64,000 bases of DNA from Sipunculus nudus (taxonomy: Eukaryota > Annelida > Sipuncula > Golfingiida > Sipunculidae): the NCBI GenBank assembly GCA_026874595.1, contig CM049306.1, positions 7,499,519 through 7,563,518 on the forward strand. The letters are read 5' to 3'. This document shows positions 35,901 to 47,199 of the stretch, piece after piece (positions within the stretch are counted from its first letter, which is position 1; each line of letters begins with the position of its first letter). A program made the position numbers and the translations under genes. The notes below the pieces were generated by a model. That model searched no databases. It saw nothing but the letters and a program-made list of their open reading frames with translations, and was not told where the DNA came from.

Positions 35901-38900
35901 GGACATCCAGGCTACTATGCAACACACCTCACTCTATTTTCCCTTGCCACTCAATCCATGCCTCACTTCACCTTTCGTACTCTGATTTTGGCGGATACAT
36001 GTAGTCGCTTGTTGACTTCCCATATTCTAGTTTTTGTGTTGTGTGCACCCATGCCAGAATTGCAGCAGTGATGTTTGTTTAATTGTTTCTTGTTCTAAGT
36101 GTTTAGTACTTGCATTGTTCATATACATGTTACACATGTTCTTGAAAAGTAATGGTCCAGCATTGAAGCATTATACCTGGTGTAATCTCATTGCACAGGT
36201 TCGCATTAGGCCTGTAGGCCTTGTTTCTATTTTTGAGACTTTTAAAAGATCTATGCTGTCATCTGTTAAGAAGGCACAAATCATAACTGCTGGACCTGGA
36301 ATCTTGTAACTTTACATTCAGGGAGTTCCATGAAAAATCTCCTTTGAAACCTGGAATTAGGTCTCTGTTACCCATATTCTTCAAGCTATGGGGCTTCAAA
36401 GTACCCCTGAGAATAATGAAAAATTTGATACGAAAGCAGGGCACAAATTATAACCATTTGACCTGGAATCTTCTAACTTTAAATCCAGGGAGGTCCATAA
36501 AAAGTCTCCTTGGAAACTTGAAATTAAATCTCTGTTACCCATATTTTCTGAGCTATGGAGCTTATAAGCACCCCTCAGAATAATTAAAAATTTGATACCA
36601 AAGTAGGGCACAAATCACAACTATTTTTGACCAGAAACTTCTAACTTGACATCCTGAGAGTTCCTCAAAAGTTCTCCCCAGAAACCTGTAATTCGGTCTC
36701 TGTGACCTATTTTCTCAGAGTATTGGGGTATGTTTGAGCACCCCAGAAATAATGCAAAATACAAACAAATTGCCAGATTCCTCAGGAAAGGCTGGTTGAA
36801 TTGTCATCAAATTTGTTGTGCATATGGGTTTTGATGAACTTAAGCTAAGATGCATGAATAATGATGCCATCAACATTATTTTAATTAGTTGCCTGTGCAA
36901 GGACATATTGTCAACCTGTCAGTCGGCTGAGCGTTATGACTCATGGGTCACTTGTGAGTAATATTTATTTCCAAATCTCTATCACCATAACAATTGTCGC
37001 ATGGATTGCCTTGAAATTTACAGTGCTAAGTCAATGTGGAGAGATAATTTCATTTGTGTGAGACTATTGACAGCACCTACAGTTTTGTTTTGTACGGAAT
37101 TAAAAGATTGATATTAAAACTGACAGCTGTGGCAGTTCTACTCTGCAATTATTTATCTGACCTTTTGATGATATAATTTTGTATGGTTTGTCTTGCAAAG
37201 TTTGAACACAGTTAGCACAATCAGTAAGTAGTTCCTACGTGACACAACAGCAGTCCTCTCATGGGGGGAACCCTGAGTGAATGGGTTGGGGACCATCTCT
37301 TATCAGCCATATAACGATGAAAACCACAAACACATGCTATAGCATTCCAACAGGAATGGTAACATAATAAAGATGGTAAAATTCTACATTCCTGTAATTG
37401 TGGGAATGATTTTATAGGGGCCCTTTTCATTTGGCAAGGAAATGATTTATATCAAATCAAATTTAAGTGCATTAGTTTAGTTGAAAGCGAGTAAATGTGA
37501 TTACCTTGTATTCTGTATGAACCCCGTAACAATTCAAAGGCACTCACCATGTGCTGGGTTATCTACAGGTCATTAAAAACTTGTAGATGTTAGAGGCCAG
37601 TGAATAAGTATACAAAATAACCAATAAATGGAAGAACTGTGACAATCCAGGGCTGTAACAGCTAATTATCCACTTCACAACAGTAAGTGTTCATAGGAAC
37701 AATGCTACCTTGTGGAATAGCTTGAAGATCTTATTTAAGCATGTTTATCATTTTTAAAGCAAAGGAAAAAGGTCAGAATTAACCCTTATTTTGTATGACT
37801 GTTAGTGGAACTCTTTTATATCACTCTGACACGTGCCTCACCATGCCAGTATCCACAAGACAGAGGAGTGATGCGTATCAGCCATTTATTGCCAACCAGG
37901 GACAGTGAATGGGGCTGAGGGTGATATTCATGCACACCCCACCCCCCAACTTAGCTGAAATGGAATACCGGGATAATAAGTGTTAAATATTACCATATTG
38001 ACTATTCGGTCCATTTTGATTAAAAAAATTAGCACAACTCCGAAACAATGATAACATGGGATGCCTGACATTTACCATGCTGATTCAGTGCAGAGTTTAT
38101 TACTTATGTGACTTATTGCACCAACTGTAACTTTAAGACCGATTTTTTAACCTATTTTAAGTTTATAATTATCCCCTCGAAACAAAGTTGCGAAAAAGGG
38201 ATATAGTAATGCCTCCGTTAGTCTGTCCATCTGTCTGTCCGGAATTGGCTTGTGGATCGATTTCAAGCCAAACCTTTTTGACCAAAACCTCTCATCTTGC
38301 ATATATGGCTCGCCTACCCAAAGATGAAGAATCCTATTGAGGGCCACAAGGCCCACTTCTTGAAAAAGCTTGTGGACCCATTTCTCGCCAAACCTTTTGA
38401 CCAAAACCTTTCATCTTCCAAACATGGCTCATCCACCCATGCATGAAGAACCCTATCAATTTTGAGGTCACTGGGTCAAAGGACACAGCCACAGTGCCCA
38501 CATCTTGAAAAAGCTTGTAGACCCATTTCAGGCCAAACTGTTTAATCAACACCTTTCAGTGTCATCTTGCTTATATGGCTCACCCACCCATGGATGAAGA
38601 ACCCTATTAAGTTTGAGGTTACAGGAACAAAGGTCAAGGCCAGAGAGCTGCCCCCCTCATTTTCACACTGTAATACACCTTATTATTCTAATTATGCCTC
38701 GTGCAAGGGGATGTTCCGCTTTGCAGTGCCCTTGTTGAAAATTGAAATCAAATCCTGAACCATTTAATAACAAATTTGATATATTAATAGGTTAATTAAA
38801 TCATTATAATTGCTGTAAAATCTCCACTTAAAACTGCGGTTTATTCAAGAAATTAAAAATCTTGAAATCAGGTTGTGTTCCTGAAAGCACTGTGAGGTTT

Positions 38901-41246
38901 TTACTAGAAGGGTTTCCTGAATATCTTCCCGGCAGACACTGTTTTTTGGGCCGGCGAGGGTCGATAATATGGCGATTTTTGAAGGCCGCCCATAGCAGCA
39001 GTCTCGCATGCATGGGAGCCGTGTGATAAATTAAATGTTGCTGATTATCTATCAGCAATATATAAATTATTATAAAAATCTTGGTAATTGTCACCAAATA
39101 ATGTTTATAACACCCCTACTGTAACACAGCGGCCCACTTCGTTGGACATTGTCAAGCAAAATTGAAATAAATGCCTACTTTAAACCCATTTACGGCATTA
39201 TTTAGCAACGATTATTTGTTTGAAACGTAAAATGAATAAAAAACTGAGTCATAAAGGGTTGCACAATGGCGGACGTTCGTTTTAAAAATTAAGATTGATT
39301 GCCTCCATGTGCTGAAACGCTTCTGCTAAGAATATTTTGAACGGCTGTACTCGGTGGGTGGTAAACAGAACAGCCAACTATCCCGTCCCAGCGTGCCTTG
39401 CGCAACGCTGCCTTGACAAAATGGCTCCCCACACGGAAACTTTCTTCAAGAGAAAAACTTGCTTACCCTGACTGGCCACTTTAATTTTACTATAAAATCA
39501 CTCGTTTTCATGTGTCATGTTTCCTATACATGCGTATCTCGACAAGGTAACGTCAGTTACTTTTATACTTAATTAAGTTTACCAGCGATGTTTTCAAACG
39601 CACCAGCAAATTATGACATGGAGCAATGTCAACGTACGATGTGATGATGATAATACCGAAGTAACCGGTATGAAAATGATTCGAATCTTCCGAGTAATTC
39701 AAGAAAATGGAATTTTCATCATAGATTAAGATTTCAAAATATTACTTTTGGACTTAAAATATTCAGTGACTTGAAACGGATCAGCAGAATATTTTTCTAA
39801 AATATAATGGAAAATCAGTAGCAAACAAGAATTTGGCACGGCATATTAAATCTGTATAAACACGCGGAGGTTCACCGGCCCTTACGTCTTCCCAAACTTC
39901 AGGCTTGAGTGAATCTGCAAAAAAAGTGTTTTGATGTGTTTGAATAAAATGCCCAAGGAATTTTATAGTTTACAGGAATGTCTGAGTCGCAACCTACGCG
40001 TGTTGATTTCTAGATGATAGCTTGATTGTGTCTTGTGTCAAATCATTCCCTAGTGAAAGATGGTGCCGTTTTAAAAGGGGGGTTCTTAGTATTTGAGCTC
40101 CTTGCGGTGTCTCACCTGGGGTTTTGGCAAAGTCTGGGTGCGGTTTTAATCGGAAGTGCGGTTTTATGTGGAGATTTTATGGTGGTCTGGTTTAAGGAAG
40201 TGCAATGATAATTGTTATTTAATTTCTTCTTCGTATCTTATTTTGTCAGTTTATCATACCAGCTCTTCTTTTAGGTAGATATTTTCTCATTACATAGTGT
40301 TCATAAAATATTACTGTTTTGTCACTTCACTAATTTTGAATTTTTTCCTCAATTTTTTCAAAGAAAATCTAGCCATGTTTACAATATTGTATGAAAACTA
40401 GGAGTCGCAGACTCGCAGGAAAACTCATTCTGAAAAACCTGAAACATAAAGAACCATTTACTTATTAACTTTAATTGATCTTTTCAAAACTGGTTAAATG
40501 TATGTTGTGGTGGATGAGAAAAGGTGCATTGAATGATGATAATTTTTGGAATACCTTCGCATGAACATATCAGTAGTACGATAATTGTAAATCTAGTTTA
40601 GAAGCTGTTTATTTTAATTGTGGTTGTCATGTGACCAGGTGGAGGAGGAGCTATTGGAGCAGGAGTTTATCGAGGCGTGCTTTGAGCAAATGTTGGCTGA
40701 GGAAGCAGCGCAGCAGGAGTGGTATAACATGCCCCAATGCCAGCTAGACCAGCCAGACCTCATCAGCCAAGTTCAGCAGCTGCAGCTTACCACAGACCAG
40801 GTCAGTGCTGTGGGCAGTTTGTTAAACCAGTCATACACTTAGAGCATAAACTTCATTGAAAGAATTTATGCCAGTGTGCCCAAAAAGAAGCATAATTATT
40901 GTGGAATGGACAACCGGTCCATTGTATTAATATAACAAGTGACACAAAAAAGTTTGTTGAGGCAATTATTCAGAATGACGTAACATGGTTGATATTTCTC
41001 AGATATGGAATATATTCTCCTAGCCCTGAATCAGTAAAATAAAAATATTTATGGTTCACTGCAGATATATACATGGTAAAGGAAAAACGAGCCTTCAGTA
41101 GTACCAGTTATTAAAAAAAAAATTTTTTCATCTTTAATTTGTGTGTCTTTATTTTTCAGTCACAGTCAATAATGCCAGTATTGAGCAGCACACTGAACCC
41201 AAATGCGCCAGAATTTGTGCCGCGAGGGAAGGTGGCTGAGAGATGA
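32864..41246 (+). CDS. PAIP2: PAIP2, poly(A)-binding-protein-interacting protein 2 (three coding exons, complete)
   Basis: Cytoplasmic translational repressor that binds PABPC1. In animals it displaces PABP from poly(A) and competes with PAIP1/eIF4G, using PAM1 (acidic, RRM-binding) and PAM2 (MLLE-domain-binding). Joining 32864-32983, 40639-40800 and 41160-41246 gives a 122-residue protein (human form ~127). All junctions are phase 0 with GT/AG borders (GTTAGT, TGACCAG, GTCAGT, TTTTTCAG). Visible features are 'EYMWMEEMEEFDRK' then 'VEEELLEQEFIEACFEQML' (PAM1, residues about 27-59), a Gln-rich linker (to 94), and PAM2 'LNPNAPEFVP' near residues 106-115. Intron 1 is 7,655 bp and loaded with repeats; intron 2 is 359 bp. 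AATAAA lies at 41746. The key PAM2 Leu, Ala and Phe are all present. Identification is by motif and length. Confidence 0.95.
33396..33944 (+). mobile_element. F2 element copy, 5' part (in PAIP2 intron 1)
   Basis: Begins with the hairpin-forming TAGCTCAGCTGACTGTAAGT...CATCTGAGCTA (33396-33426), then 'CTTTGTCCCACGTCCGTCTG'. Monomers carry 'GGACCTGGAAT', 'GGTCTCTGTTACCCATATTC' and a GGTGGCACCACC dyad at about 33722. Interrupted at ~33945 by F7/F1 and resumes at ~36228. Confidence 0.7.
33945..34420 (+). repeat. F7 tandem repeat, copy 2 (in PAIP2 intron 1)
   Basis: Same short units as 27270-27960 in the same orientation, again leading into F1. Part of a ~1.8 kb direct duplication of 27.3-29.3 kb. 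Confidence 0.7.
34421..36031 (+). mobile_element. F1 element copy C (in PAIP2 intron 1)
   Basis: Dyads at about 34445, 34567, 34927, 35074, 35179, 35329, 35457, 35606, 35737 and 35870, with F1 monomers between them. The 3' end is well preserved: TTTTGGCGGATACA, GTAGTC (36001), GACT (36014), then CTAGT at 36027-36031. This is the arrangement of a Helitron 3' terminus. Confidence 0.75.
36228..36955 (+). mobile_element. F2 element copy, 3' part (in PAIP2 intron 1)
   Basis: About four ~180 bp F2 monomers ('GGACCTGGAATCTTGTAACT', 'ATTAGGTCTCTGTTACCC'), ending GTCAGTCGGCTGAGCGTTAT + GACTCATGGGTCACTTGT at 36955. Confidence 0.7.
36956..38165 (+). other. Intron 1 sequence without recognised features
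   Basis: No repeat family or conserved element recognised; no coding signal. Confidence 0.35.
38166..38737 (+). mobile_element. F8 element copy a (in PAIP2 intron 1)
   Basis: Starts ATTATCCCCTCGAAACAAAG. Contains ~115-135 bp monomers ('AAGCTTGTGGACCCATTTC', 'ATGGCTC(G/A)CC(C/T)ACCCA', 'GAAGAACCCTAT') and ends TTCCGCTTTGCAGTGCCCTT + GTT. Inverted copy at 45378-46057. Confidence 0.7.
38738..39240 (+). other. Intron 1 sequence without recognised features
   Basis: Nothing recognised beyond short A/T tracts. Confidence 0.35.
39241..39560. promoter_or_regulatory. Possible internal promoter-like patch in PAIP2 intron 1
   Basis: Locally CpG-richer, repeat-free sequence with two YY1-like ATGGC sites (CACAATGGCGGAC about 39263, CAAAATGGCTCC about 39417) and a GGCACGCTGGGACGGGA-type string on the minus strand (39380-39400). 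It lies 1.1-1.4 kb before exon 2. Promoter function is a guess from composition. Confidence 0.2.
39561..40638 (+). other. End of PAIP2 intron 1
   Basis: No repeats recognised. Closes with the acceptor GTCATGTGACCAG at 40626-40638. Confidence 0.6.
40639..40800 (+). CDS. PAIP2: PAIP2 middle exon (54 codons, PAM1 core)
   Basis: Acidic helix 'VEEELLEQEFIEACFEQML', then 'EWYNMP' and a Gln/Leu-rich linker. Phase 0 at both ends; donor CAG|GTCAGT. Confidence 0.95.
41160..41246 (+). CDS. PAIP2: PAIP2 last coding exon (28 codons, PAM2)
   Basis: Acceptor TATTTTTCAG. Encodes 'SSTLNPNAPEFVPRG', fitting the PAM2 consensus LNxxAxxFxP, then six residues and TGA at 41244-41246. Confidence 0.95.
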   Translation, partial: SQSIMPVLSSTLNPNAPEFVPRGKVAER

Positions 41247-41770
41247 CCTGTTTGCCTGTAGCTTTTTGTGCATTGCTGGTTGGTGCCAAAGGAAGCTGGA
41301 AAGCTTTTACAGCACAACTAATTGGTGAAATAAGAAACAGGAGCGACTGTTATTTGTGATATCCCAAGGACTGTGACAAAAGGACTAGCCATGCAGTAGC
41401 AACCATGTGACAATGCGGTCCTCTTACTGGACTCTTGTGCTCCACGTCAATGCATTGCTTGTACCAGAAAATGAAGCTTTTAGTTCAGATTAAATGTTGT
41501 GGTATTTTCGTGTTTACCAGCATATAAGTATTAAACACTCCACACACGGACACACTTTTTGCTGACTCAGCTTTGTGGGTCAGTGTTTTAGTTGTAAGAT
41601 TATTAGGTGTTGGTTCAGTCTTGATTTAATATGCTAGTGTCATTGAATGAACAGTTTGTGACAAGGAGATCCAGACCGGTGCTTCTTGGGACCCCAAAGG
41701 TCTTTCTGCACACTCTGTGTTCTTTAGTTTATTTTTACTATGTCAAATAAATATACACTTGTTTGCAATA
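41247..41770 (+). other. PAIP2: PAIP2 3' UTR with polyadenylation signal
   Basis: AATAAA at 41746-41751, followed by TTG/T-rich sequence (41760-41810) suited to cleavage. The end is approximate. Confidence 0.7.
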
Positions 41771-42607
41771 TTAATAACATGCTTCATTTGATTTGTTTGT
41801 TTTGGTGAGCCAGCATGAAATGGGTATGAGAGAAATTAAAAGATCAATTTTAAGAAGTACAAGGATATTAATAAACTATTGAACTCACAGGCTGCTTATG
41901 TGTGTGCACGGTAAACCCAGTCCTTGTTTTATCAAAATGTTAAAGCATGCAGAGGTCTTCAGTCGATAAGAAACTCTTGATAGAGTATAATCCATACATT
42001 TCAAACCATGGTCCTTGCCAAACTGATGGGGCCAACCATTAGATTTGTTTACTCTTGTGAACTTCTGCTATAGCAACCACCCCTTATTAGTATTACATCT
42101 GCCGCCACAATAGCAAAAATAAGCTTTGGTTGTGCCACCTAGGTTGACCTTTCTGTGGGGCTTTCAGCTTCTAAGAGAAGTTCAAAAGTTAATGTCTTGG
42201 TTTTTCATATCACAGCCATCAATTCCTTAGAGGAATAAAATTATTATAAAATCAGTCAAATTATTTTCAAGATCGTGACTTTAAAAAGACTAAACTTTTT
42301 TTTTTTACCAAAAAAATTGACAATTTGTGTTTGCATGCACAATGTGATATCTGGTACCAAGTATCTCTGGAATGGCTGCAGCCTTCAGAAACCTTGATCA
42401 TGTGCCTGCTTTGTGATTTTGACTAGCAGATTGCACACCTATGTTGATTTTTGGAGGCTGTTAGTCTTTTCCCACTTTATATGCCCATCTATGATTGGAC
42501 GTATCATGTTATACTCCCGGGCTGTCCCTCTATTGACTTTGTAGTGTCCCTGTCATAACTTTCCAGGGCCCAGATGGATTTTCAAGAAACTCAATAGCTA
42601 ATTGAGT
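41771..42607. other. Intergenic sequence with decayed repeat monomers
   Basis: A TTGTGCCACCTAGGTTGACC motif at about 42130 resembles the F6/F1 dyad junction; otherwise nothing distinct. Confidence 0.4.
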
Positions 42608-44058
42608 CCCCTAAGACAGTTTTGTGGATCCTATGTTTTTGAATGGGTTCTTCCAAAGGGTTTGTTTCTGGAGACCCTTTGACCAATCTTTACGAAACCT
42701 GGCATAATTATTTGCTCATCTATGTTGTTTTGCCTAACAAAGACAGGTGGCGCCATCTGCAACCTTATGTGCAGTATTAATCTGGGTGTCTTGTGATAAC
42801 AGCCCATATCTCAGGAGTGGTTCAATGTATTGAGCTGAAATTTTGCATGTCCATAAATCTGGGATCCCTCCATCTCATACTCAAGACTGGTGGCACCATC
42901 TACAATCATTTATGCGTGGCGTCCTTTGCATTTGCCATCTGTTAGTCTTAGTGATTGGTTCATGTCCATCCATCTTGGATACCTCGGTCTCATACTCAAG
43001 AATGGTGGTGCTATCTGCAGTTGTTTATGTGTGTCGTCTGTCCATATGTTTGCTTTGGGTGAAAACTGCTCATATCTGGGGAGTCATTCAATGTTTTGTT
43101 CTGAACTTTGTCATGTACATCCATCTTGGAGAGTTTTCTTGTTAATAAGACAGGTGGCGCCACCTACATTACTGTATCATTGTATATATTAATCTCCTCT
43201 CTAAAGTAATTCACCATATTGGCCTGAAATCATGCATGTCCATAGATCTTTGATACCTCCATCTCGTGCCAAAGACTGGTGGCGACATCTGCAACCGTTC
43301 TTGCATTGCAATCATCCTTCGTTGGCTTTGGGTGAAAATTACTCATATCATGTGGTTAAATTTACTGGTCTGAAATTTTGCATGTCCATCCATCTTGGAT
43401 ACATCCATCTCGTACTAAAGACTGGTAGCGCCATCTGCAACCATTCTGTCGTTGCATTCATTTGTGCATTGGCTTTGGGTGAAAATAACTCATATCTCAG
43501 GAGTGGTTAAATTTATTAGTCTGAAATTTGGCATGTCCATCCGTCTCGGTGAGTTTTCTCATAGACCAGATAGGTTGTGCCACCTACCTTTCCGTTTTCG
43601 TAGAATACATTGATGTCCTTACCCCAGGATTGGTTTGCTATATCAGCCTGTAATTGTGCAAGTTCATAGATTATTGATACCTTCATCTCGTATTGAAGAC
43701 AGGTAGCGCCATGTGCAATTGTCATATGGTGTCCGTCTGTTTGTTTGCTTTGTTTAAAAATCGCTCGTATCTCAGGAGTGGATGGATGTATCAGCCTGAA
43801 ATTTTGCATGTTTACCCGCATGTTTTATTTTTTAGATGCGTAACCTGCTGTTCTGGTTTTATGGAATACATTGTTGCACTTTTTCTCAGTGGTGGATTGG
43901 TGTCTTGGCCTGAAATTTTGCATTGTGTATCTATTTGTAGATCTATTTTTAGTGACAACTGCACATATATGAAGAGTTTAATTGGCATTTCTGATGCCAC
44001 AAATTTGCCTCTGTGATTTTGCGGATACACATTTTCGCTTGTTGACTACCGGTATTCT
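42608..44058 (+). mobile_element. F1 element copy B
   Basis: Degenerate terminal hairpin (AGACAGTTTTGTGGATCC) at 42613-42630, then monomers with dyads at about 42746, 42889, 43007, 43152, 43280, 43424, 43569 and 43706 (mean spacing about 140 bp). The 3' block contains TGATTTTGCGGATACA and TTGTTGACTACC. Overall layout matches copy A at 57845-59206. Confidence 0.75.
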
Positions 44059-44963
44059 TGTTACTATTAGATTATCTCATCAGAGTTTGAGTATGGGCAA
44101 AATTCAGGCATATTTAATAAGACCAGAGGTCACAAGGCTGCTATGTGGTGTTTGCCACAATAACTTAAGGAATATGATGGATTATGATAAAACTCAACAG
44201 CAATATTAACCAATATAATATCCCGCATAAGTTTGATTTTCGGCAAATTTTTTTGCCATGTATATTTAATGAGTTCAGAGGTTACCAGACTTTGGCCGCC
44301 TTTCCATACATGCGGATTTTCACCCGCGCGGGACCCGTGCGGGTCCCGCGCGGGGGCCCGCATGTATGGAAAGGCACCCTTTTATGGTGCTGTTATGACT
44401 TACCAGAAAAGATGGATTTTCATGAAACTCCTGATGAACACAACCCAATAGTTTCTCACCAAAATTACATCCTGGGAAAAACTGACTTGCCTTGTGTCCG
44501 TATATTAAGTTTGTGAGTCTCTATGATAACTTGCTGGATTTTCACGAAACTCGCCATAACTACTTATCAATGGATTATTTCACCCTATTTTGATTATATG
44601 CAAAATCGATTCATTAGTTCAGAGTTAACAAGGCTACTTTTGGGTGTTGCCGTGATAACTTATCAGGAACATAATGCATTTGGATGAAACTCAAGAGAAA
44701 TATTTACACAGACAATATTTCACCTAAGTTCCTGGCAAAATCCATGCATATTTCATAAGGTCGAAGGTCACCAGAATTTGAAGTGGATGTCATGGGTAAC
44801 AAAAAATCTGAAGGATTTACGAAACTCATAAATTTTAAAAATTAACCAATAGTTGCTCACCTGAATTACGTTCTCAGGAAAATTCCCTCATATTTAATGA
44901 GGTCAGAGGTCACATGATATGCGACGGGCGTATTATCCACCATTTGCGGTGCTCTTGTTTTCA
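44059..44963 (+). repeat. F9 tandem-monomer element
   Basis: About four ~190-200 bp units with 'TTTAATGAG(T/G)TCAGAGGT', 'AATAACTTA' and 'TTCATGAAACTC'. Ends GTATTATCCACCATTTGCGG + TGCTCTTGTT, a 3' end resembling that of F8. One unit is interrupted by the palindrome at 44298-44375. Confidence 0.55.
44298..44375. repeat. 78-bp nested GC-rich palindrome (foldback)
   Basis: Outer arms GCCTTTCCATACATGCGG (44298-44315) and its exact complement (44358-44375). Inner arms CCGCGCGGGACCCG (44324-44337) and its exact complement (44340-44353) with a 2-base loop. Strikingly GC-rich in AT-rich surroundings, and it splits an F9 monomer. Confidence 0.95.
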
Positions 44964-45376
44964 TGGATAGTCGGAAAAGAATACCAGTACTCCTGTTCAT
45001 ATCATGATTTAAGCATTTGTAGTATTGTACAACAAGTAAATTTAGATGTAGACAATGTTGTGAATTACTGCAACTATTGATTATGTGATTGCCACTGACT
45101 GGTAAGCAGATGGAGGTACCTTTGTTGGACAACTGCTGAAATGTTATACTCACTTCTACAGTTTTATTTATTGACCCATTATCATGTACAGCATGGTACT
45201 GAGTGAATATCAGATCCTTGGGTCTCTCTGTTTTGAACAGAATGCTCCCATGTGACTGTAAACAGAAGCAAACCACATGTGTCAGTAGTGTGACTGTAAA
45301 CAGAGACAGAACATGTTGGAGTGCAGTTTGACTGAAAACAGAAGCAGATCTTGTCTGAAAACAGAATGACTGTAAT
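44964..45376. other. Spacer with short degenerate tandem repeats
   Basis: Units of the type GTGACTGTAAACAGA(A/G)(G/A)CA recur four or five times at 45249-45375; nothing recognised before that. Confidence 0.5.
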
Positions 45377-45377
45377 C

Positions 45378-46057
45378 AAGGACACCGCAAAGTGGAGCAT
45401 CCCCTTGCACAGGAGCATAATTGTACTGGGTGTATTACACAGTGTGAAAGTAAGGAGGGCAGCTCTGTGACCTTGATCTTTGACCCTGTGACCTCAAACT
45501 CAATTGCATGGGTTCTTTATCCGTGGGTGGGTGAGCCTTATGTGCAAAATGAAAGGTTTTGGTCTAATGGTTTGGCTTAAAATGCATCCAAATGCTTTAT
45601 CAAGAAGTGGGTCCTGTGGTTTTGATCTTTGACCCTGTGACCAGAAAATCGATAGGGTTCTTCACCTGTGGGTTGATGAGCCATATGTGCAAGATAGGCC
45701 TAAAAGGTTTGGGTTAAAAGGTTTGTTCTAGAAGTTGGTCTTGTAGCCTTGATTTTTGACCATCTGTGGATGGATGGGTGGTTGAGCCGTGTGTACAAGA
45801 TGAAAGGTTTTGGACAAACAGGGTTAAAATGGGTTTACAAGCTTTATTCAAGAAGTGGGTCCTGTGCCCTTGACCCCGTGACCTCAAAATCGATGGTTCT
45901 TCATTCGTGGGTGGGCCAGCCATGTGTGCAAGGTGAAAGGTTTCCGTCAAACAGTTTGGCTTAAAACCGACCCACAAGCCAATTCCGGACAGATGGACGA
46001 AGAACGGAGGCGTAACTATATCCCTCCTGATCCTGCAACTTTGTTGAAAGGGGATAA
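45378..46057 (-). mobile_element. F8 element copy b, reverse orientation
   Basis: Left: AAGGACACCGCAAAGTGGAG (the reversed 3' end). Internal monomers have 'GGTGGGTGAGCC' and 'TGAAAGGTTTTGG'. Right: TGCAACTTTGTTGAAAGGGG + ATAAC (the reversed 5' end). Inverted relative to 38166-38737. Confidence 0.7.
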
Positions 46058-46394
46058 CAAGTAGAGTATGGTAACGGTTTACTATAACAGGAGTAAAGCA
46101 TGTCTGGGTACAGTGTGAATAAACAGGGGAAACCATGGAAGTACAACTTTATATTACTGTCCAAACTTGTCAAAGCTGTCAGATAGTCATACCAGTAATC
46201 ATGATCGTTCCAAAAAAATGAAACCCAATGATTAATGTTCAATTATTTGTTTTCTGGCTTCTGTCTGAGATGCCTTTGATACACCTATATGATACAGGAC
46301 ACCAGATGTTCCGCATCTTGGCTGATTTATATTTGGTCATCAGAATTCTGAACTTGCATCACGATAAGAACATCACTCTTTAATACTGCAATTG
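46058..46394. other. Unannotated spacer
   Basis: Nothing recognised. Confidence 0.3.
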
Positions 46395-47075
46395 TTAAAT
46401 CACCATTACCCTTTGTCAGCCATTTGGCCATTACCAGGCAAAATTTGTAACATTAGATATGCACAAACTTCTGTGCATCCTTGGAGTTCCTTGAAAATTC
46501 TCCTTGGAAACCTGAAATTAGGTCACTGTGACCTAAATGACGTTATGATGTTTGTTTGTACATCCCAGAAAAATAGAAAATTTGAATTTGATACAAAAAC
46601 TCCAGTATCTGAATGATTAATGCAATAATTAATGCCATGATTCTTGCTTTGTATATTGAACATAGACTGTTTCATCAACTGCTAAAGATTGGTGGCACCA
46701 CTTGTGTTTTTTTCCTCTATTTTTGAAAGCATCAATTGACAGCAGTTATATCAGTTTCTCAACCGTGGGTCCATCTAGCTACAGTGATGGTTTTTTGCCT
46801 GCATCCAGAGCCTGTTTGGCCTAGAAACATTGAACTCAAATCCAGGGATGTCCTGGGGAATAAACCTTGGAAACGGGAGACTTGGTCACATGGACCTATG
46901 TTTTGTGAGCTACACAATGAAAACACGCTTTTTGGCACTATGAAAGTCAAGTTTGAAGTATTGCATATTTTCTCCTCAAAGTTGATACACAAATTGTTTC
47001 AACTATTACCGGTATCTCAAAAGAGCCTAAAAGCTCAGTGGCAGATTAAGAAATTCAAGAACAAGGGGCGCTAAT
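46395..47075 (+). mobile_element. F2 fragment
   Basis: 'GAAACCTGAAATTAGGTCAC', 'GTTTCATCAACTGCTAAAGA' and a GGTGGCACCAC dyad at about 46691 follow the F2 monomer order; both ends are missing. Confidence 0.55.
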
Positions 47076-47126
47076 ATTTTGTTGGAGGCTGATATGTAAT
47101 ACTAAAATGAATTAAATTTTTTTTTG

Positions 47127-47129
47127 TAC

Positions 47130-47196
<67 letters not shown>
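47127..47196. repeat. (TA)n microsatellite
   Basis: Perfect alternating TA for about 65 bases. Confidence 0.95.

Positions 47197-47199
<3 letters not shown>

Noticed and set aside
42843-43821. Overlapping ~100-codon frames in the F1 arrays (both strands)
   Set aside because: They come from the repeated monomers, differ in frame between copies and are broken in paralogous arrays.
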